Assembly (NCBI GenBank): GCA_949318235.1
Contig: OX439131.1
Location: 17,311,272-17,375,271 of the forward strand
Source of the DNA: Ecdyonurus torrentis
Taxonomy: Eukaryota > Arthropoda > Insecta > Ephemeroptera > Heptageniidae
Direction: 5' to 3'
DNA length: 64,000 nucleotides
Of the stretch, positions 1 to 15,859 are shown piece by piece (position 1 is the first letter of the stretch; the number at the start of each line of letters is the position of its first letter). Under the pieces are notes generated by a model. That model did no database searches, was not told the DNA's origin, and was given only the letters and a program-made list of their open reading frames with translations. A program made the position numbers and the translations under genes.

Positions 1-24
1 CTCTCTCTCTCTCTCTAACTCTCT
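1..24. repeat. (CT)n microsatellite at the window edge
   Basis: A CT dinucleotide run opens the window and is cut by its left edge, so its full length is unknown. Confidence 0.9.
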
Positions 25-499
25 TTATTTTTTCTCATTACCCGTCAAGTCTATAGTATGTGTGTGTACAGTACATACATACGTATCGTTCATGAAGCAG
101 TGTTTGTTTGGGCTAGCCGCCCTCAAGGCGCATGCAATTTTTCACCGGATGCTATCAAGTAAACAAAGTACGCAAGTACTCGTATAAAAAGATTTTTTTT
201 TTTTTTTTTTTTTTTTAGTTAAAAACTTTAAAAGAAATAACTTTAACCCCCTCTCAAGGCAGACGTAAAGTCATATATATATATATATATTTATATTTTA
301 TTTCAAAATAACAAAAATTTTGTATATGTAATATTTCAAGTACTTTGAATTATAGTTCCTAATATTTTTTTTTTATTATTTTATGCTAAAAAGAGAAAGA
401 GAAAGATATTTTTGAATGAGTTTTATGGGGTAATAATATATAGTTCTCTTTTTTCATCATACAGTTCAAAAATTTTATAGTTTAAAATAGATTTTTCAC

Positions 500-503
<4 letters not shown>

Positions 504-552
<49 letters not shown>
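504..552. repeat. (GA)n microsatellite
   Basis: Uninterrupted GA dinucleotide run. Confidence 0.95.
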
Positions 553-553
<1 letters not shown>

Positions 554-2107
554 AAAATTTTACCGACAAAGAGAGAGAATGTATATCCAAAAAACATTCC
601 ATAAATATTTAAATTTCATAAACATTCAATTTTTGCGATATATACTATATATACAGTGTTTTCACATAATATTTTTTTTCTCATGTAAAATATATAAAAC
701 AATAGCAAAATAAAAATAAAATAAATATAGAAATTATGTTAAAAATTGAGTGCACGACGCGGTTTGGAAATTAAAAAAAAATAGAGACAAGAAAATCATA
801 TATTATTACAGGTAGCTTAATTGTAGTTAAAGAAAATAAAAATAAAATTTTAATGTTTAGGTAGTGTGTGAGAAAAAGGGTCATCATTTTTTTTTTTTTT
901 TCTACTTCATTTTCTCAATCGCACCTTGTGTCTGAGTAGAAGCGTGACCAATTGCGAGCATTTTCAAACCCTTTATATACCGGAAGTCTAAGATTTTCGT
1001 TTACTTTTTTTTTTATACATGCATGCATCATATGCAGCATTTTAATATTAAATTTTTTTACGTATTATTATGATCGCACCATCATCTTATATAACCCTTT
1101 TCTTATTTATAATATTATTTCTCGTACTACAGTACAATCTGTCAGGTATATATAGAGAAAAGAGGAGGGGGGTGAATAATTACAATGACGCTAGCCACAA
1201 TCATATGGGCGCCGCCTAACAGCTGTTGTTTTTATCTGTGCCTAACCCTTAAGGCTAAAAAAAATATATATTTAAATACAATTTCTTCTATCGATCTAAA
1301 TAAAACTTTTTTTTTATTATATAAATAAATATAGAAAAAAAAATAAAAGAAATCACAAGTTTTTATTTTTATACCTGCGCGAAAAGATAATGATCTTTTA
1401 CGGAAAAACTTCTTTTATTATTTTTTAAATCACAGTATAAAATATGAATTATATAACTTTTTTTATTTGTTTTGTGAAATTTATTCGAATGAAGCACTTC
1501 TTATGCACGAAATTTTGATGCACATGCATTTAAAAAAAAAAAAAAAATAGAAGTGGAGCTCGTTGTTCTTCTCACGCATAACAACCCTTAGGTTTAGAAG
1601 ACAAAAAAAAAACTCTCCACCCGACCATAAATCGCAGCCACGTTATAAAACATCCCCCGCCACTGACTGCTATCAGATAATGACTCATAAATTACAACTA
1701 GTTATATACCTTCTACTTCAAGAAAACATAGAAATTAGACTAAACTTGGTTTTCTAATAGATCAAAATTAATAATGAATTAAATAATCGTATGTCTTTTT
1801 TTTTTAATGTTATTTTATTTTAATATGTCATTATATAATTTTTAAAAAAGTTGTTAAAAAGTTACTAATTATATCAATAAATTTTAAAAATTTCTTAATA
1901 AATTTTGCTTAGATTGTACAAGTCATAAATTCTTTAAGAAAAAAAAAGTAAAAGAAGAAAAAATATATTATTCGTTCTTTTTTTTTATATAAATTCTCAG
2001 TTGAGTTACTTATTATCTGTAAGTTGTCGGATGGTTTTGCACACCGCTACTTCAGCAGATGTAAAACTTGTTCATTTTTTTTTTAACTTTACATTTTTCT
2101 TTTTTTT

Positions 2108-2108
<1 letters not shown>

Positions 2109-2151
<43 letters not shown>
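2109..2151. repeat. (CT)n microsatellite
   Basis: Uninterrupted CT run following a T-rich tract. Confidence 0.95.
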
Positions 2152-2158
<7 letters not shown>

Positions 2159-4908
2159 AGGCAAAAGCAACCCTCTCGTGTCCGTCATATATATAAAATA
2201 TATGTATTTTTATCCTTCTCTCTCATACTTTCTCTTTTTAATTCTACATTAGAAAAATGACAACCTAAGTAAAGGGTTCTTTGTGACAATTTATCTAACT
2301 TCAGAATTAAAAAAAATTTCATTTCCTTTATATATATACATATATATATATATAAATATGTGTGTGTATTGTATAGTTTAAAAAAAATGTAGGCGAGAGG
2401 GTTGAAAAAAAAAATACAAAGCTACAATAATGAGTAAAACGCGTGGAGATACTCAGCTGTTTGCCTTCATTGTTACGTGTCTCTGATTAGTGACACTTTC
2501 ACTTTTCCTCCCCTGTTAACTTAAAGTAGCCTCAAGGTATAAAATTAATTACTATATATGGTCAATTATTTATAATTTTATTTGAAAAAGAAAAAGAACA
2601 ATATTATAATGGATTTTCTATGTTTTTAAGTATGTCAAAAAAAATTTAATATTTTATTTTATTATGTAATATAGCAACCTTTAAAAGAAACTAAACAAAC
2701 ATGTTTTCAGTTACTTCATTAATAATTATCTAATTTTGAAGAATTATTGATTACTTTACAGTACAGTAAAAAAAGTTTTTTTTTTATCTGTTGAGATATT
2801 TAGAACGTAAACATTATTTACTTGTGTTTTTAATTTGTTTTTCTATAATAATAGATTGAGAGAGTTAGAGAATTAAAAAAAAACAAGAGGAGAGAGAAAA
2901 TTTTGGTCCAGAGAGAACACATCTGCCGAGCTTTAAGATGAGCTATTATCACTAATTCTTCTCAGCTGGGTTACCCATAAGATAATTTGATTGAAAAACA
3001 CGCCTTATATTTACAATGTATTAAAAAAATTATACATAAAAAAAGGGGTTTTATGTTACGTGAAGAAAAATAGCCGCAAACGTTTGAGACTCTTATAATG
3101 AAAATCTTAACATCCCATTATAAATTTGTTATGTTAGAAATATATCCATATTTTATAATACTTAAAAAAATAAATGTTTTATATTTAAAAGTAATTCGTT
3201 TGTTTTAAAATTGCTTATTTTACAAAAGAATGAACATGATTTTTTTTTTTTTTTTTTTTTTTTTAAGGATGCTGTGGTGTAATGACGAGTCAGTCGTGCG
3301 AGATTGTACGGTGTTTTAATGTCAAGAGATGGGCTTGAATATTAAGTAACAGAGTATGAGAATAAAAATGCAGGGGACAATATTTTATATAAAGAGGGAA
3401 AAACATAAGACAGCATCAATATTTCTTTTATAATAATAGTTGATAGAGAAAAAATTCGATGAATCAAAAGATCTTTAGAAAGATATTTTTTTTAGTTACA
3501 TCACGTAGAATTAATAGGAAAAATACGAAATAAATTGAAGCTGTTGATAACGACCTAAAAAAAAGGAGAAGATGTAATGTTTATATTAGATATAAAAGAT
3601 TATATTAAAAACAAAAAATAAAAATGAAAGGGTGAAAAAGTATTTCGTAAAAATGTTTTTGCCTTTTTTTATGTTATATATAAATAAAAGAAAATTTAAA
3701 ATTTCACCCCCCTCCCTTTCTCATTCTTGTTAACTACAAGAAAAGAGACAAGAGTGAGAAAATAGTTGTCAACATATTATAAAAAAAAACTCGTAAAAAT
3801 GTAACAGTTTTATAAAAATTGTTGTATTTTAAAAACATCAATAAAAAAACAAGTTCTTTTTATTAGAGTCTTAATAATTAAGAAGTCATTAAAAAGAGAA
3901 ACATTAAATTTTATGTTGAAAGCAAAAGATGAGAGAAAATTGTAGAAAAAAAATGTAAATTATATTTTACAAGAAAAATGAGAAGACGAAAAAAAAAAAA
4001 AAATAAAATGAAAACGCGAGATTGCCAAACTGTATATAATTTTCATTGTTGTATATCGTTGAAGATGCGTCATCTCTTATATATAATATATATATTTATA
4101 TATATATATATATATATAGGAAAGGGTTGTTAAAAAAAAAGAGGGTGGACTTATAGTAAGGGATGATCCGGGATGATGATGATCGTATGTGGGCAATGGA
4201 AGGTGGCAATGTTGCCATATTTATAATAATAAATATATTCCAGATCTGTCACCTGAAATTATATTATCGATCGCAATTATTATTATTTTTTTTTTTATAT
4301 AATAAATAACAAAAAAAAAACTTGTCATTATAATAACTAACAAACAAACATACAAAAAAAATTGTGATATTTTAAAAATATGAGTGGTCATACAATGACA
4401 CCCTCTCGTTATAATGTTGAATTGTTGATCATATCATAAATAAGTATCTTTTTGTCATTCGTTTTAAAACTGAATGTCAAAAAAAAAAAAAAAAAAAAAA
4501 AAAAGTTTATATGCGAGCATTATAAAAAAAAAATGTTTTTTTTTTTTTTATTGTGTAAATGTCAAGCTCTGATTTTGATTATAACATCATTTTTAGTTAT
4601 CAAATTACATTTACTATAATAACATAAATTTTGCATATATAAATTTAACTATTATGTATTTGATTCAGGAAACAAGTCTAAGACAGTCAAATAGGGCTGA
4701 AAGCCCGCATCATGTTTTGTTATTAAACCCATTGTATATGTAAAATTATATAACTATATATAAAATAATATATCAAAGTGCAAACTCAATAATATATAGT
4801 TTAATATAGGCGCGGTTATCACCAAAATAATTTCGATCGAAACAAAATAACATTGTATAATACCACGCCCTCATATGGCCTGCCTGATCTGCCTGATGCA
4901 TGTAAAAT

Positions 4909-4915
<7 letters not shown>

Positions 4916-5002
<87 letters not shown>
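4916..5002. repeat. (TA)n microsatellite
   Basis: Long TA run, able to form a cruciform; one of the six or seven longest in the window. Confidence 0.95.
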
Positions 5003-5003
<1 letters not shown>

Positions 5004-7044
5004 TGTATATATTTATATATTATAGGCTCAATTTGATGGATGGCTGTCAAAGTGAAAATTACCTCCCACTTAAATTACAAAACTTTGATATTTATATATT
5101 TTAAAATTACTTAGTGTTTTTGATTTGAAATTCAATTTTCTATATAATAATAATTTATATATTATATTGTGAAAAATTGATAAATTTAATCGATTATTTT
5201 GTACATAAATTTTAAAACGTATATAAAAAATAATAATAATAATAAAAACTTTTGACAAATTCAACATGTATAAATAAATAACAAGTTAAATAGAACAGAC
5301 AAGGAAAATACTCTTCAAAGTAAGTTTTTTATTTATTCAGCCTTAATGCTGATTCAATAAAAATTATGGTTTAAGACCAAAATAAAGTAGCCTTTATTTG
5401 AATAAATAAAAATATATATATTCATAATACAATTTTAAGACAATATTCACATAAAAAGGATCCTTATATAATTACTATTTAGCAATTAATTAACGCATAA
5501 AGATTAGCCTATAGATTACTATATGAGATATGAAACACGTTGTTAGATATATATAAAACTTTTTACGGATTAACATGATTTATTCAAACATTACATAGAA
5601 CCTTAAGTTTTATATTATATAATAACCATAGTAAACTTGGTATGCATTGTATAATGTACAAGAGTTTTTTTTTTTTTCTACAACTATAATACAAGAAGAA
5701 AAAAAAACATGCTACAAGTGCGGGAGAATATTTTACATAGTATAATTAAAATAAAACAAAAAATATATATTTTTAAGTAATATTTATAATATACGCTATC
5801 ACATTATATATAAAATTTTATTTCAGGTTAAAGAATATTTAAAAGTTTTTTTTTATGTACTGACTAATATCTCCTAAGGGAATTTTTAATTTTATTTTTT
5901 TTAATTCTTTTTTTTTTTTTCATTCTTTTTAACAAGCTTTTATTTAAAATATAAGCAGATGAACGTATATATAGTAACTTTTTTTCCTTCTTCGTTTTTC
6001 TTTTCTCTCAATTCAGTTCTAAACAGCGAGAGAGAGAATGAGTTTGCGAATATCTAAGTTCATTTTTTTATGTATATTTTATAGAAGAACAATCTAAGAA
6101 AAAAAAATAAAAAAAGTTTTGAAAGAAAAATATTATTTAGATCGAAGAGGGGAGGATAATGGGGTCACGTGACATTAAAAAAGGCGGAGACGGGCTGCGC
6201 AGAAGGTGAAAACATTTTTTTTTCTGGAAATAAAAAAATTGTGTTCCCCTCTAATAAAAAAATTTCTTATTTTTTTCTTTTCGCTCCTCCCTTCAATGCA
6301 AAACGCCCTATCAATAGCGATTTTTTTTATTTTTTATTTTTTTTCATCCCCTCCTATTCTTAACGCTTTTTTCTCCACCCTCAAAAAAGAATTTTTTTTT
6401 TTTGTTCATCATTATAATACCACAGTAAGATTGCCGTGTTGCCAGTTCAGAATATTATATAATTCTATTGTTATGATTTGAAAAAATCTACCCCCTTCTC
6501 TTATATCCGGGTGGCCTGCATGCGTACCCACGTGTGAACAATAGTAAGGGAGGAGGGTTCGAGAGGGTGACGTAAGATTTTGTTTTCGTCACGAGATTTA
6601 GAAAAAAGAAACCATATCAATATGATATAATATACCCACATCAAATCAACTATTGCATCCAATCAGCAATTTAAAAAAAAATAAAAAAATAAATAATTAA
6701 CTTAATAAAATGTCTATTTTAGTATACCACAATAGTTTGCTATTTTAAGACATTTTTAACGTTGTTAACCTTTATTATATAATATATAGGGCGTAAGTTT
6801 TTTTTTATGTTATATGGGGGAGTTAAAGTTTCGGTATGTAAATGTTAAGACTCGGTATTTTGTAATAAGAAGAACAACAAGAAAAAGGGTTGGGGTGCGT
6901 GGAGTTATTTTTTATAATTATAAGGTGACGACTTTTTTTTTTTTCTTCAACTTCTTCTTTATTATTACTATCATCGTATATATGCAGCTGCAGAAAATTA
7001 ATTTGGATATATTTGTAAATGCATACAAGGAACTTCAACAGGTC

Positions 7045-7047
<3 letters not shown>

Positions 7048-7133
<86 letters not shown>
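7048..7133. repeat. (TA)n microsatellite
   Basis: Long, near-perfect TA run. Confidence 0.95.
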
Positions 7134-7134
<1 letters not shown>

Positions 7135-10100
7135 CCAGATTTAAAGTTCTCTCTCCTTTTTTTTCAGGGGATATAATGCTATTACATAATACAATAATGT
7201 ATATTTTAAATTCATTTAAAGAAATCGGCATCGCATATGAAGCTAAACAAAATGTATTGTTGATAAACTACTTTTTATAACAATCCCATTTTTTTTAATA
7301 TAGAAAAATATATTTCTTTATATTTATTTATTTCATTTTTTATTCAAGTGCTGTAACTATTGAGTCAGCAAAAATAATTTGTATTATATATATAAAGATA
7401 CAATAGAAAAGAGGATGTGATGTGAAAATCGTGATGTGGACCACACGGGGTCAATTAAATCTTAAGAGTGAGTTCCTGATTTTATATAATCCATGCTTTG
7501 ATGCTTGTTTGGAAAACAAAAGAAAAGCGAAAAAAATAAAAATAAAAGTGTCGTTGCTATGGTAACGAGAAAACAAAAAAATGCTGACCTTTCTTCTTTT
7601 CAGATCTTCAAGTATTTGTCTACAAGGAGATTTTTTTTTAATATGATAATATTCTTTTATATACTGATTAAATTAAAAAAAAATTATTTAAAGAGCTCGA
7701 AACTTTTGAAATGTCAGCTTAAAAATATCAAGATGTTCTTTTATACTTTTTTTTTTTTTTAATCTTATCATTTTTACAAGATTTTTATGTCAAATTTAAC
7801 CAGCTCAATTTTTATGCCTTCCTTGCAGTAATTTTAATAAAATAATAATTAATATAGATATCAATTATATATACAATACTACAAAAATATCTAATATATT
7901 ATCTCGTTCTGTTTTTTCTCAATGCAGTATTTCGGACGTATGACACATGAGGTACCGTAAACAAAAAAATTATTTTTTATAAAAAAAAAAAGGCTTTGGT
8001 AATTTCTTTGGTAAACAAGACATCGCATTTTGTCTTTTTAATTTTTTTCAAAATCACTAATAATTTTTACTTTATTTTAACTTTTTTATAAACTATGAAC
8101 TATCTTTGAAGGAGGGTCATATAATAATAAAAGAAAGAAATATTGGACAGTGCCAAAATAACACAATTAAAAAAAACGGCGCTTCGAGACTATCAGCAAA
8201 AATAATTAAAGAAATTGCAATAAAATGAGATCTTCTCTTCGAATATTGTTTATAGTTTATTTTATTTAGTTTTTATAATCAAATATAAAAACTATTGAAA
8301 AAAAAAAGACGTGAGTGCTTTCATTTTAGTATATTTTTTTTGTTTTATTATTGCTTGTGAGGTGTTTTGGTATTTAAAAAAAAAGCACATTTAAAATTAC
8401 ATTATTTATTTTTGTTTCGCCTTACTTTTTCTTTTGCCAACTTTTATTTTATAAATATTCGAGAGTGCACGTGTGCTATTTACTTTTGGATGCACTTCTC
8501 AAAAAAATATTTTTATCCTTAAAAAAAATATCACTTTATTTTATTTTATTTCAAACATAAAACTGCATCATAAAAAAAGAATGCAAAAAGAAAAAGTTTT
8601 GGCTCTATTTACTAACAGTAAATCCTGATGATTATTACAACTCTCGTTACCGCCTCTGCAATTTTTTTTTTAAATATATATATACTTTGGGTGATGGTTA
8701 ATGGTATTTAGTACATGGTGATGGAAAGTGTATATAATATATGATGTTAAAACAGCTTTTATATATACTGAGTGAGTGCATTTTTAGATGCAAGGTTACT
8801 AGACATGCAATCATGCGCCAAAAACTTTCGTTCTCTATCTTATTTATTTCTTTAAAAAAATTTATTTATACGTCCCTTTTGTATACTTTTCTATTTAAGA
8901 TATATTGCTATTTTAAAAAAAAAATAAATATTGTTATTATAGAATAATTATTATAAATATTATTAACAATGAATAACAAAATCATAAAATGTTAAATTTG
9001 TTTATAATTTTATAATTGAAAAATAGTTGTACTGCGCAATATTATTATGCATCTCAAACATATAAAAGACAGAAGAAGGACTTTTAAAAATAACTTTTTC
9101 ATGTACAGTAACTGCTCTTCTCCCTTCTTCTTTTCACATTGCATTTCAAAGTGCACACACAGTATAAATAAAATGCATTTATGCGAGGCGTTAGCAGCAG
9201 CAAAAAAAAAAAAAAAAATGCACGTAATCATCAGGTATTTACGTGCAACCCTTAATATGCCTGCCTGCTTTATTTTATACCTATACACATATATATACAC
9301 ACACATATCAACCCTGCAAGTAAGCGGTCCAGCGCCGAGAATGCAGAAAATTGATCAAACAAGATGCAGCTAGAGACAGCAGAAATAAACACCCCTGTGA
9401 CGTCATCAACTCATCTATACATTTTTTTTTCAAAAAAAAAAAAAAAAAAAAAAAAAGAACAATAGAAAAAGAAACAAATAAAAACTATATCCTAATAGGC
9501 TTTCCTAACCCTTTATACTATAGCATTTTTACTCGTTATATAATAAAAATATAGAATCTATTAATTAAAAAGTTTAAAAAAAAGATTAAAAAAAAAAAAA
9601 AAAAAAAAAAAAGAAGTACGAAAAAAAACGAGAAATTTGAAATTTATCCGAGCTTCACTCGTATACACTCGTTCGCTATAATAAAGAGTATAAAACTTTT
9701 ATATCATTATACATTCCCCCCACCACTTACTTTTTCTCTGTCTCTTTTTCTCTGTCTCTTTTTTACTCGTTCACGCTCGCGGGACCATACAACCCTTTTC
9801 CATTTTTTTGCATGCGAGCGCTATCTAGCGTCAAAAGAATAAACTAAATAAAAAAAGAGAGTTGCGCTTAAAATTCTTTAAGATCTCATTTTATACACGT
9901 TACATAGCAGCATCAATTATTGATCGTTTTTTTGAAACTGTAAAAAAAGGCGAATATATATGCGTTCTTGCGTACTAATTTTCTATATCTATTACTAACA
10001 AATTCAGTGTGTCTAGCAGTGCTAAACAACACATTGCATGAAAAATATAAAAATATAAAATATTTATATATACGTATGTGTTTTTATTCTCGCATGGTTG

Positions 10101-10934
10101 GTAGCTCTGCATCATAGTACGTATATAAAGTTAAAAAAACAAAACATTAGTAACATTTTTAGAAAACTGTATCATATAAAAATCATATAATAAAAATTTA
10201 TGCTTTATATAGTTAATTTTTTTATCTTAATATGTGCATGGCATGAGTTTTTTCTGCATGAAATTTTGCATGATTGTGGAGCACAAAATAATCTTTATCC
10301 CAGCGATCACGCATTTTTATTCTTATGCGTAAGATTGCTGGTGATGATGGTGAATGAAACATAGCCACGAAAAGGAGAAAAAAATGCATAAAATATTGGA
10401 TTTTTTTTTTTTTTTTTTACCTATGTTATATGGTATTATCATAATATAAAAAATGTTTGTGCGACCGATAGTGGCGCCACAATGAGTAAACTTTTAAAAC
10501 ATTCATACTATAAAATGTTAATATATTAAAATAAATTTGCATTTTTTTTATTAATATTTGTATATTGATTGAATAAAAAATTAAAATATTCAAGAATTAA
10601 TAAATAAAACCAATATTTTATTGATTATAATTATTATAATAATTATAAAAAGTTTTTTCTTGGCTATGTAAATGGTGCAGTTTCGTAGAGGTTTGAAATA
10701 AAGAGTGTTGATGTTGGGACTGAAATGAAAGCCTCACGTCGAACATTTTCTGTCCTCCCCCTTTTTTCCTTCCCAATTTTCTCTCTCTAAATATTTTCCT
10801 TGGGATTTTGGTCCTAAAAAAATAAAACAACAATATTTTTCCTATGACACATAAACTGATCTCCTTGACATTTGTCCCCTCTCGCCCTTGCCTACGAGTA
10901 GGAGCTACAGCTCCGTGTTCCTCGTGCGTTGCAG

Positions 10935-12730
10935 CAACACGCAGCCCTCATCGGAGGTCCTAATGCTACAAGCTGTCCTGTATGCCATAAGATGTTCTTG
11001 GGTGGAGAGGCGCTAATGGAGCATATGAAGCAAACCCATAAGGATCCGAATGCCTCAGGCATTGCAAGTAAGCCGCTAAACCTTTCTATATATTCTATAT
11101 AAGTTTATTGTTTTATTTATGTAATAAAATTCTCATTAAAAAGTAAAAAAATAAAACATAAGAAAAACTGCAACTTATGTGAGCTAAAATTTTATTACTC
11201 AATAAATAAGATATTTAAATGCATTTTAAAGAGAATTTTATATACTATATTTTTAACAATTTTTACTCTACCATAACTAAAAACGTTTCCTAAATACAAA
11301 GTACTATAATGTTATAATATGTAGAATTTAAATATACAAAATTTAAATTATACATAACTATATATATAAATAATCAGCATGAGCTGAAAAAAAATTGTTA
11401 TATCCATTTAACTAAAATTATAATATACACCTACTGTACATATATATAATATAGTTCTATTGTATTTAAGAAACGTCTCTTATATATATATTTAAATTTA
11501 ACATACGTATATAATAGTAAAATCTAATTTATGTAGCGTAAAAATGAAAGTCATTGTTTTATACACCTGATAACGTTAACGTATATTCTAAATAATAAGT
11601 ATATAAATTTTAAAAAAAAAGTACTTATACTTTACTATTTTTATCTTATATTTAAAATAAGCTAATTTATCAATTGAATAATGTTTTTAACAACATCAGC
11701 ACACAATGTGTTTGAAAAAAGCTTTCACTTACTTACTTATATACATTATATACTAACAAAACAGGTTTCCTATATCCTGCTTGCTATATTTATGTATATA
11801 TCTAACTCTATGTACACGTACATTTCATACTTTATTATTATTATTATTATACAAGTGCTTCATATTTACCATATGTTCTTTTAATATTAAATGTACTTAT
11901 ATTTTTAACTACGGTAACTAATTTTTATATTGAGTTTATTATTATAATTGAGATTCCTTATGGCAATATTACAAAAATAGAAAGAAAAAATATACTATAT
12001 ACACTATATACTAATTTTTTTCAATTTTATCATGAGATTGGCTATTTTGGTTCATTTTCTAAATAATTGGTGTATATTGCATTTAAATTAAGTTTTTATC
12101 CGTTAAATAGACCTTTTTTTTTTTGTTAGTACATTGCGGTAGCAGTGCGCCTGCAGAGTTGTGAGTTATGCAACCGGTTGGTCAAATATGCCCACAAATT
12201 TGCCTATCTTACAGGGGCTCTAGGATTTTTATTATATTATACGTTTTTTACATGATTTATTTTACAATTTAGTGGAGGATTTTCCTCAACATTTATTATC
12301 TATTAAACTTTAAAAATTTATATAAAATTTTTATTTAACATATTTTTTTATGTAAGTTATAGTTATATTTATTGGAGAAATTTTGAAATTTCAATAAATT
12401 TATAAGCTAAAAAATTATTTCAATGAAAGAATAAAAGATAATATTTATTGAAAATCAATAAAGAAAGTTTTTTCATGGTATATATTAATAAAATATTGAA
12501 AAATAAATCATAAGAAAAACTTTTTTTTACCCATATATAAAATATGAGGTGTAATTTAGTTAGGAAAAAAAATCTTGTTTCATTTTTTTTATAAGAAAAA
12601 AATTATGATTAATGACTTTTTTTAAAGTAACTTTCAGTTTTAAAAATATTTGCAAATATATGGTATTAAAAAGTTATTTATACCGTATATATAAAGATAA
12701 TATTCTTGTACATGCAATATGAATATAAGA

Positions 12731-12781
<51 letters not shown>

Positions 12782-15422
12782 AGAAGAGATATATATTTTC
12801 ATCCGATCAATATAGATTTGTATACTTTTTATCCATCTATCTTGATGTGTAAAATGAACAACTTGACTTTCCATTTAACAAGTAAGGATGTTTTTTAATT
12901 TGTCAAGCGCATGTCATTCATATAAAATATAAGTGTGTCCTTTGTATGTATATACTCGTTATAATACACTTTAATCGACGACATGACTCATTTATTATAT
13001 AGGGTCTGAAACAAAAACTTGTCCTCAAAATACGTCTGTAAGATATTTTTTTATATCATATATTACTTTCTTAATTAGTTTTAAAAGTAACTGCATTTAG
13101 TAAAGTAGTATTTTAATGCAGCAGCGTGTATATTTATTTATATAGATATTATCAAAAACGCTTTTGTTTTTGCAGTAAAATTTTTTGTTAGTATTTTAAT
13201 GCGACAACAATCGTGTTGCCACCATTACCGCAATTAGTTTTTTTAATTTATATAAAAGCCTTACAATGATTTTTATTATATTATTTTATTTAATATACAT
13301 TTCTTAAGACTGATATATAACTATAATAATTTATTTAGAATTAATTTACATTACAAGTGAATGAAAATGTAACACTACTTCTTACTTTGACGTACTCACA
13401 TGACGTGTAATGAATATTTTTCAACAGTGGTATTTTGAATGGTATACATATAGTATAGAGACTATTTTTTATTTATACAAACAAATTTTATTTTAAATTT
13501 TTACGTGCTTTCAATGAAAGCATACTCTGTTATTAAAAAATAAATTCTTAGAATGTTATATTTTAATTTTTTTGTTTTCTAAGCAATCACATTAATAACA
13601 ATTATATAATATACCACGTTTAAAATAACGTAAGTTTTTTTTTTTACAGAGTAACCGCTAAGGGATCTCAATGATTTTTTTCCACACAGTATACTTGAAT
13701 TAATACTTAAGATTAGATGCACTTGCTGTATGAAATACGTATACTATACCTGCTTTGCAATTTATACCTTTCTGTGCAAAAACAATCAACATCAAAGAAC
13801 TCTCCATCAGATTTAGGAGATTTGTAAACAACATAGTAATAAATAAAAAAAAAATGATTATTTTTGCAACAATGTTTGAAACAAATTTTAGGGTGCTTTC
13901 GGTGGATGGTTTTGGCAGTAGGCATTGACCTTGCATGTATCCGTTCTTTTGTTCCCTCTGCCGACTCGTACTTAGCCAAGCGCCGTACGGCGAACCACCC
14001 ATGCCCTGTATGTGGTAAACACTACGTGAATGAGGGAAGCCTGCGCAAGCACCTGGCGTGTCACCCTGAAACTGCGCAACTCTCTACTTCTCTGCGCATG
14101 TGGCCCTGCAGTGTCTGCCAAGCAGTCTTCACGCACGAGTCAGGTCAGTAAACTGCACTGGATTATTGCATTTTGATATGTCAATTATCATCAGTAACTT
14201 GGAAAAAGATAATTGAAAGTAAACCCCCTTTTTTATATGTAAACTTTTTTTTTTCTTCTTTTTTTACTTAAATTGCTATTTAAGAATCGCAACCCAAAGT
14301 TCATAGAAAGTGTATTATCAAAGGAATTTGCAAATATTTATAACCTAAAATCTCTATACTTATAAATATTTACTATATGATTACTCCAAAATATTATTAG
14401 AGCATTTGATTTAAGAATCGTAAATTTTTTGTATGTTTGTATTAACCTATTTTACTCTGTAAAGACATGTAACGTAATAAAATCATCAATAAGATATATT
14501 GGGCGTAATTGCAAGTGGACTTACATAAATGAGGGCATATGAATTTTTATAAAATATATGAAAATTTTGTTTTCATCATGATTCTTGAAAGTAAAATTTT
14601 GCATTTATTGAATAACAAAATTATTTCTCAAATTAATCATATGGTACTGATTTTCATTTCATTAATAAAATATAATCAATTCGTATTATTTGCTATAAAT
14701 GAGAGAAAAAAACATCAAATATAATAAACGTAAATTTTGCTGTATACTTTGATGTTAAGTTTTACAATTAGTCTGATTTTTTTTCTCTATATAAATGTCC
14801 AGTGCATATCTCATAAACTTTTAAATTGTACCATTGAACTTTTTATTTTTTGTTGTTATATAGTTGCACTATTCACTCTATAGTGCATATCATAAATAAA
14901 TTGTAAAGTAATATACATAGTATATCGTCGCCGTGATTTTCATCTCGTTTAATTTAATTAAATAATAATAATAGAGCACTGCATGCTAATATTGAAGGCA
15001 ATTAATATTGTAGACTTCGGCTCTCATATAACCACTTATATATAACATAACAAAATACCAGCTTTGTTTTTGTTTGTTGTTCATACTATATATATAGACA
15101 ATTATACATTTTAAATTATTTTGCATTTTTATTAATCATTAAAATTGTGCATACCTTTTATTTCCAACTGATAAAATACCAGAACTATATAAATTTAAAT
15201 CTAAAATATTTTTTTTAGTTTAAATTAATGAAATGTCACAAACAATATTAATTAACTTTTTTTTTTATAGAAAATCTTTCTATTTGTATAAATTTCTTTC
15301 AAATAATTTAAATACATGGATAATTGAATTAAATAAATTATGAGGTTATAAATACATTAATAATTAAAAGAGCGTAAATTTTAGAAAATAGTTGAAGTTA
15401 ATTAAAATATAGTTTTATGTAT

Positions 15423-15456
<34 letters not shown>

Positions 15457-15768
15457 AAACCACTTTGACCCACCGTAATGATATGATATCAAAATAAAAT
15501 AAGGTATGTGAGAGTATATTATAATGTATAACATCAAAATAACCCATACTATCACCTAATACTTTTTTTCTTTTTATAAATTTTATAAATTTGGAACCAT
15601 ATGATATTGCATAATATACATATTATATTTAAAATAAATATACTGCATCATATACTCATCATGGCTACCCTAATTATACATATATATACACCAATTAATG
15701 CGTGTTAAATGGGCGTGTTATACACTATATAATATCCTAAAATATATATTAATATTATATATCATATG

Positions 15769-15859
<91 letters not shown>

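Larger units (their letters stand above)
25..10934. other. Gene-free AT-rich stretch left of the zinc-finger exons
   Basis: No exon is supportable here: open frames are short, of low complexity, and usually run through dinucleotide repeats. The zinc-finger gene on the right enters the window in mid-protein, so this stretch is probably a large intron of that gene, though an alternative-promoter 5' flank is possible. It holds several microsatellites, long poly(A)/poly(T) runs (for example about 191-217, 3240-3264, 4480-4504, 9430-9456), and a perfect CRE-type TGACGTCA at 9398-9405. Small less AT-rich patches occur near 6160-6200, 6500-6600 and 9650-9850. I looked for a BTB domain and did not see one. 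Confidence 0.6.

Noticed and set aside
4853..5104. Open frames through (TA)n and (CT)n tracts, here and at 2001, 6814, 6998, 15698, 54145, 58215
   Set aside because: They encode only alternating Ile/Tyr or Ser/Leu from dinucleotide repeats and have no supporting flanks.
13892..13975. Longer version of zinc-finger exon 2 starting at 13892 or 13919
   Set aside because: Both keep frame, but the added residues look like translated intron and include the strong pyrimidine tract that precedes the acceptor at 13974-13975.
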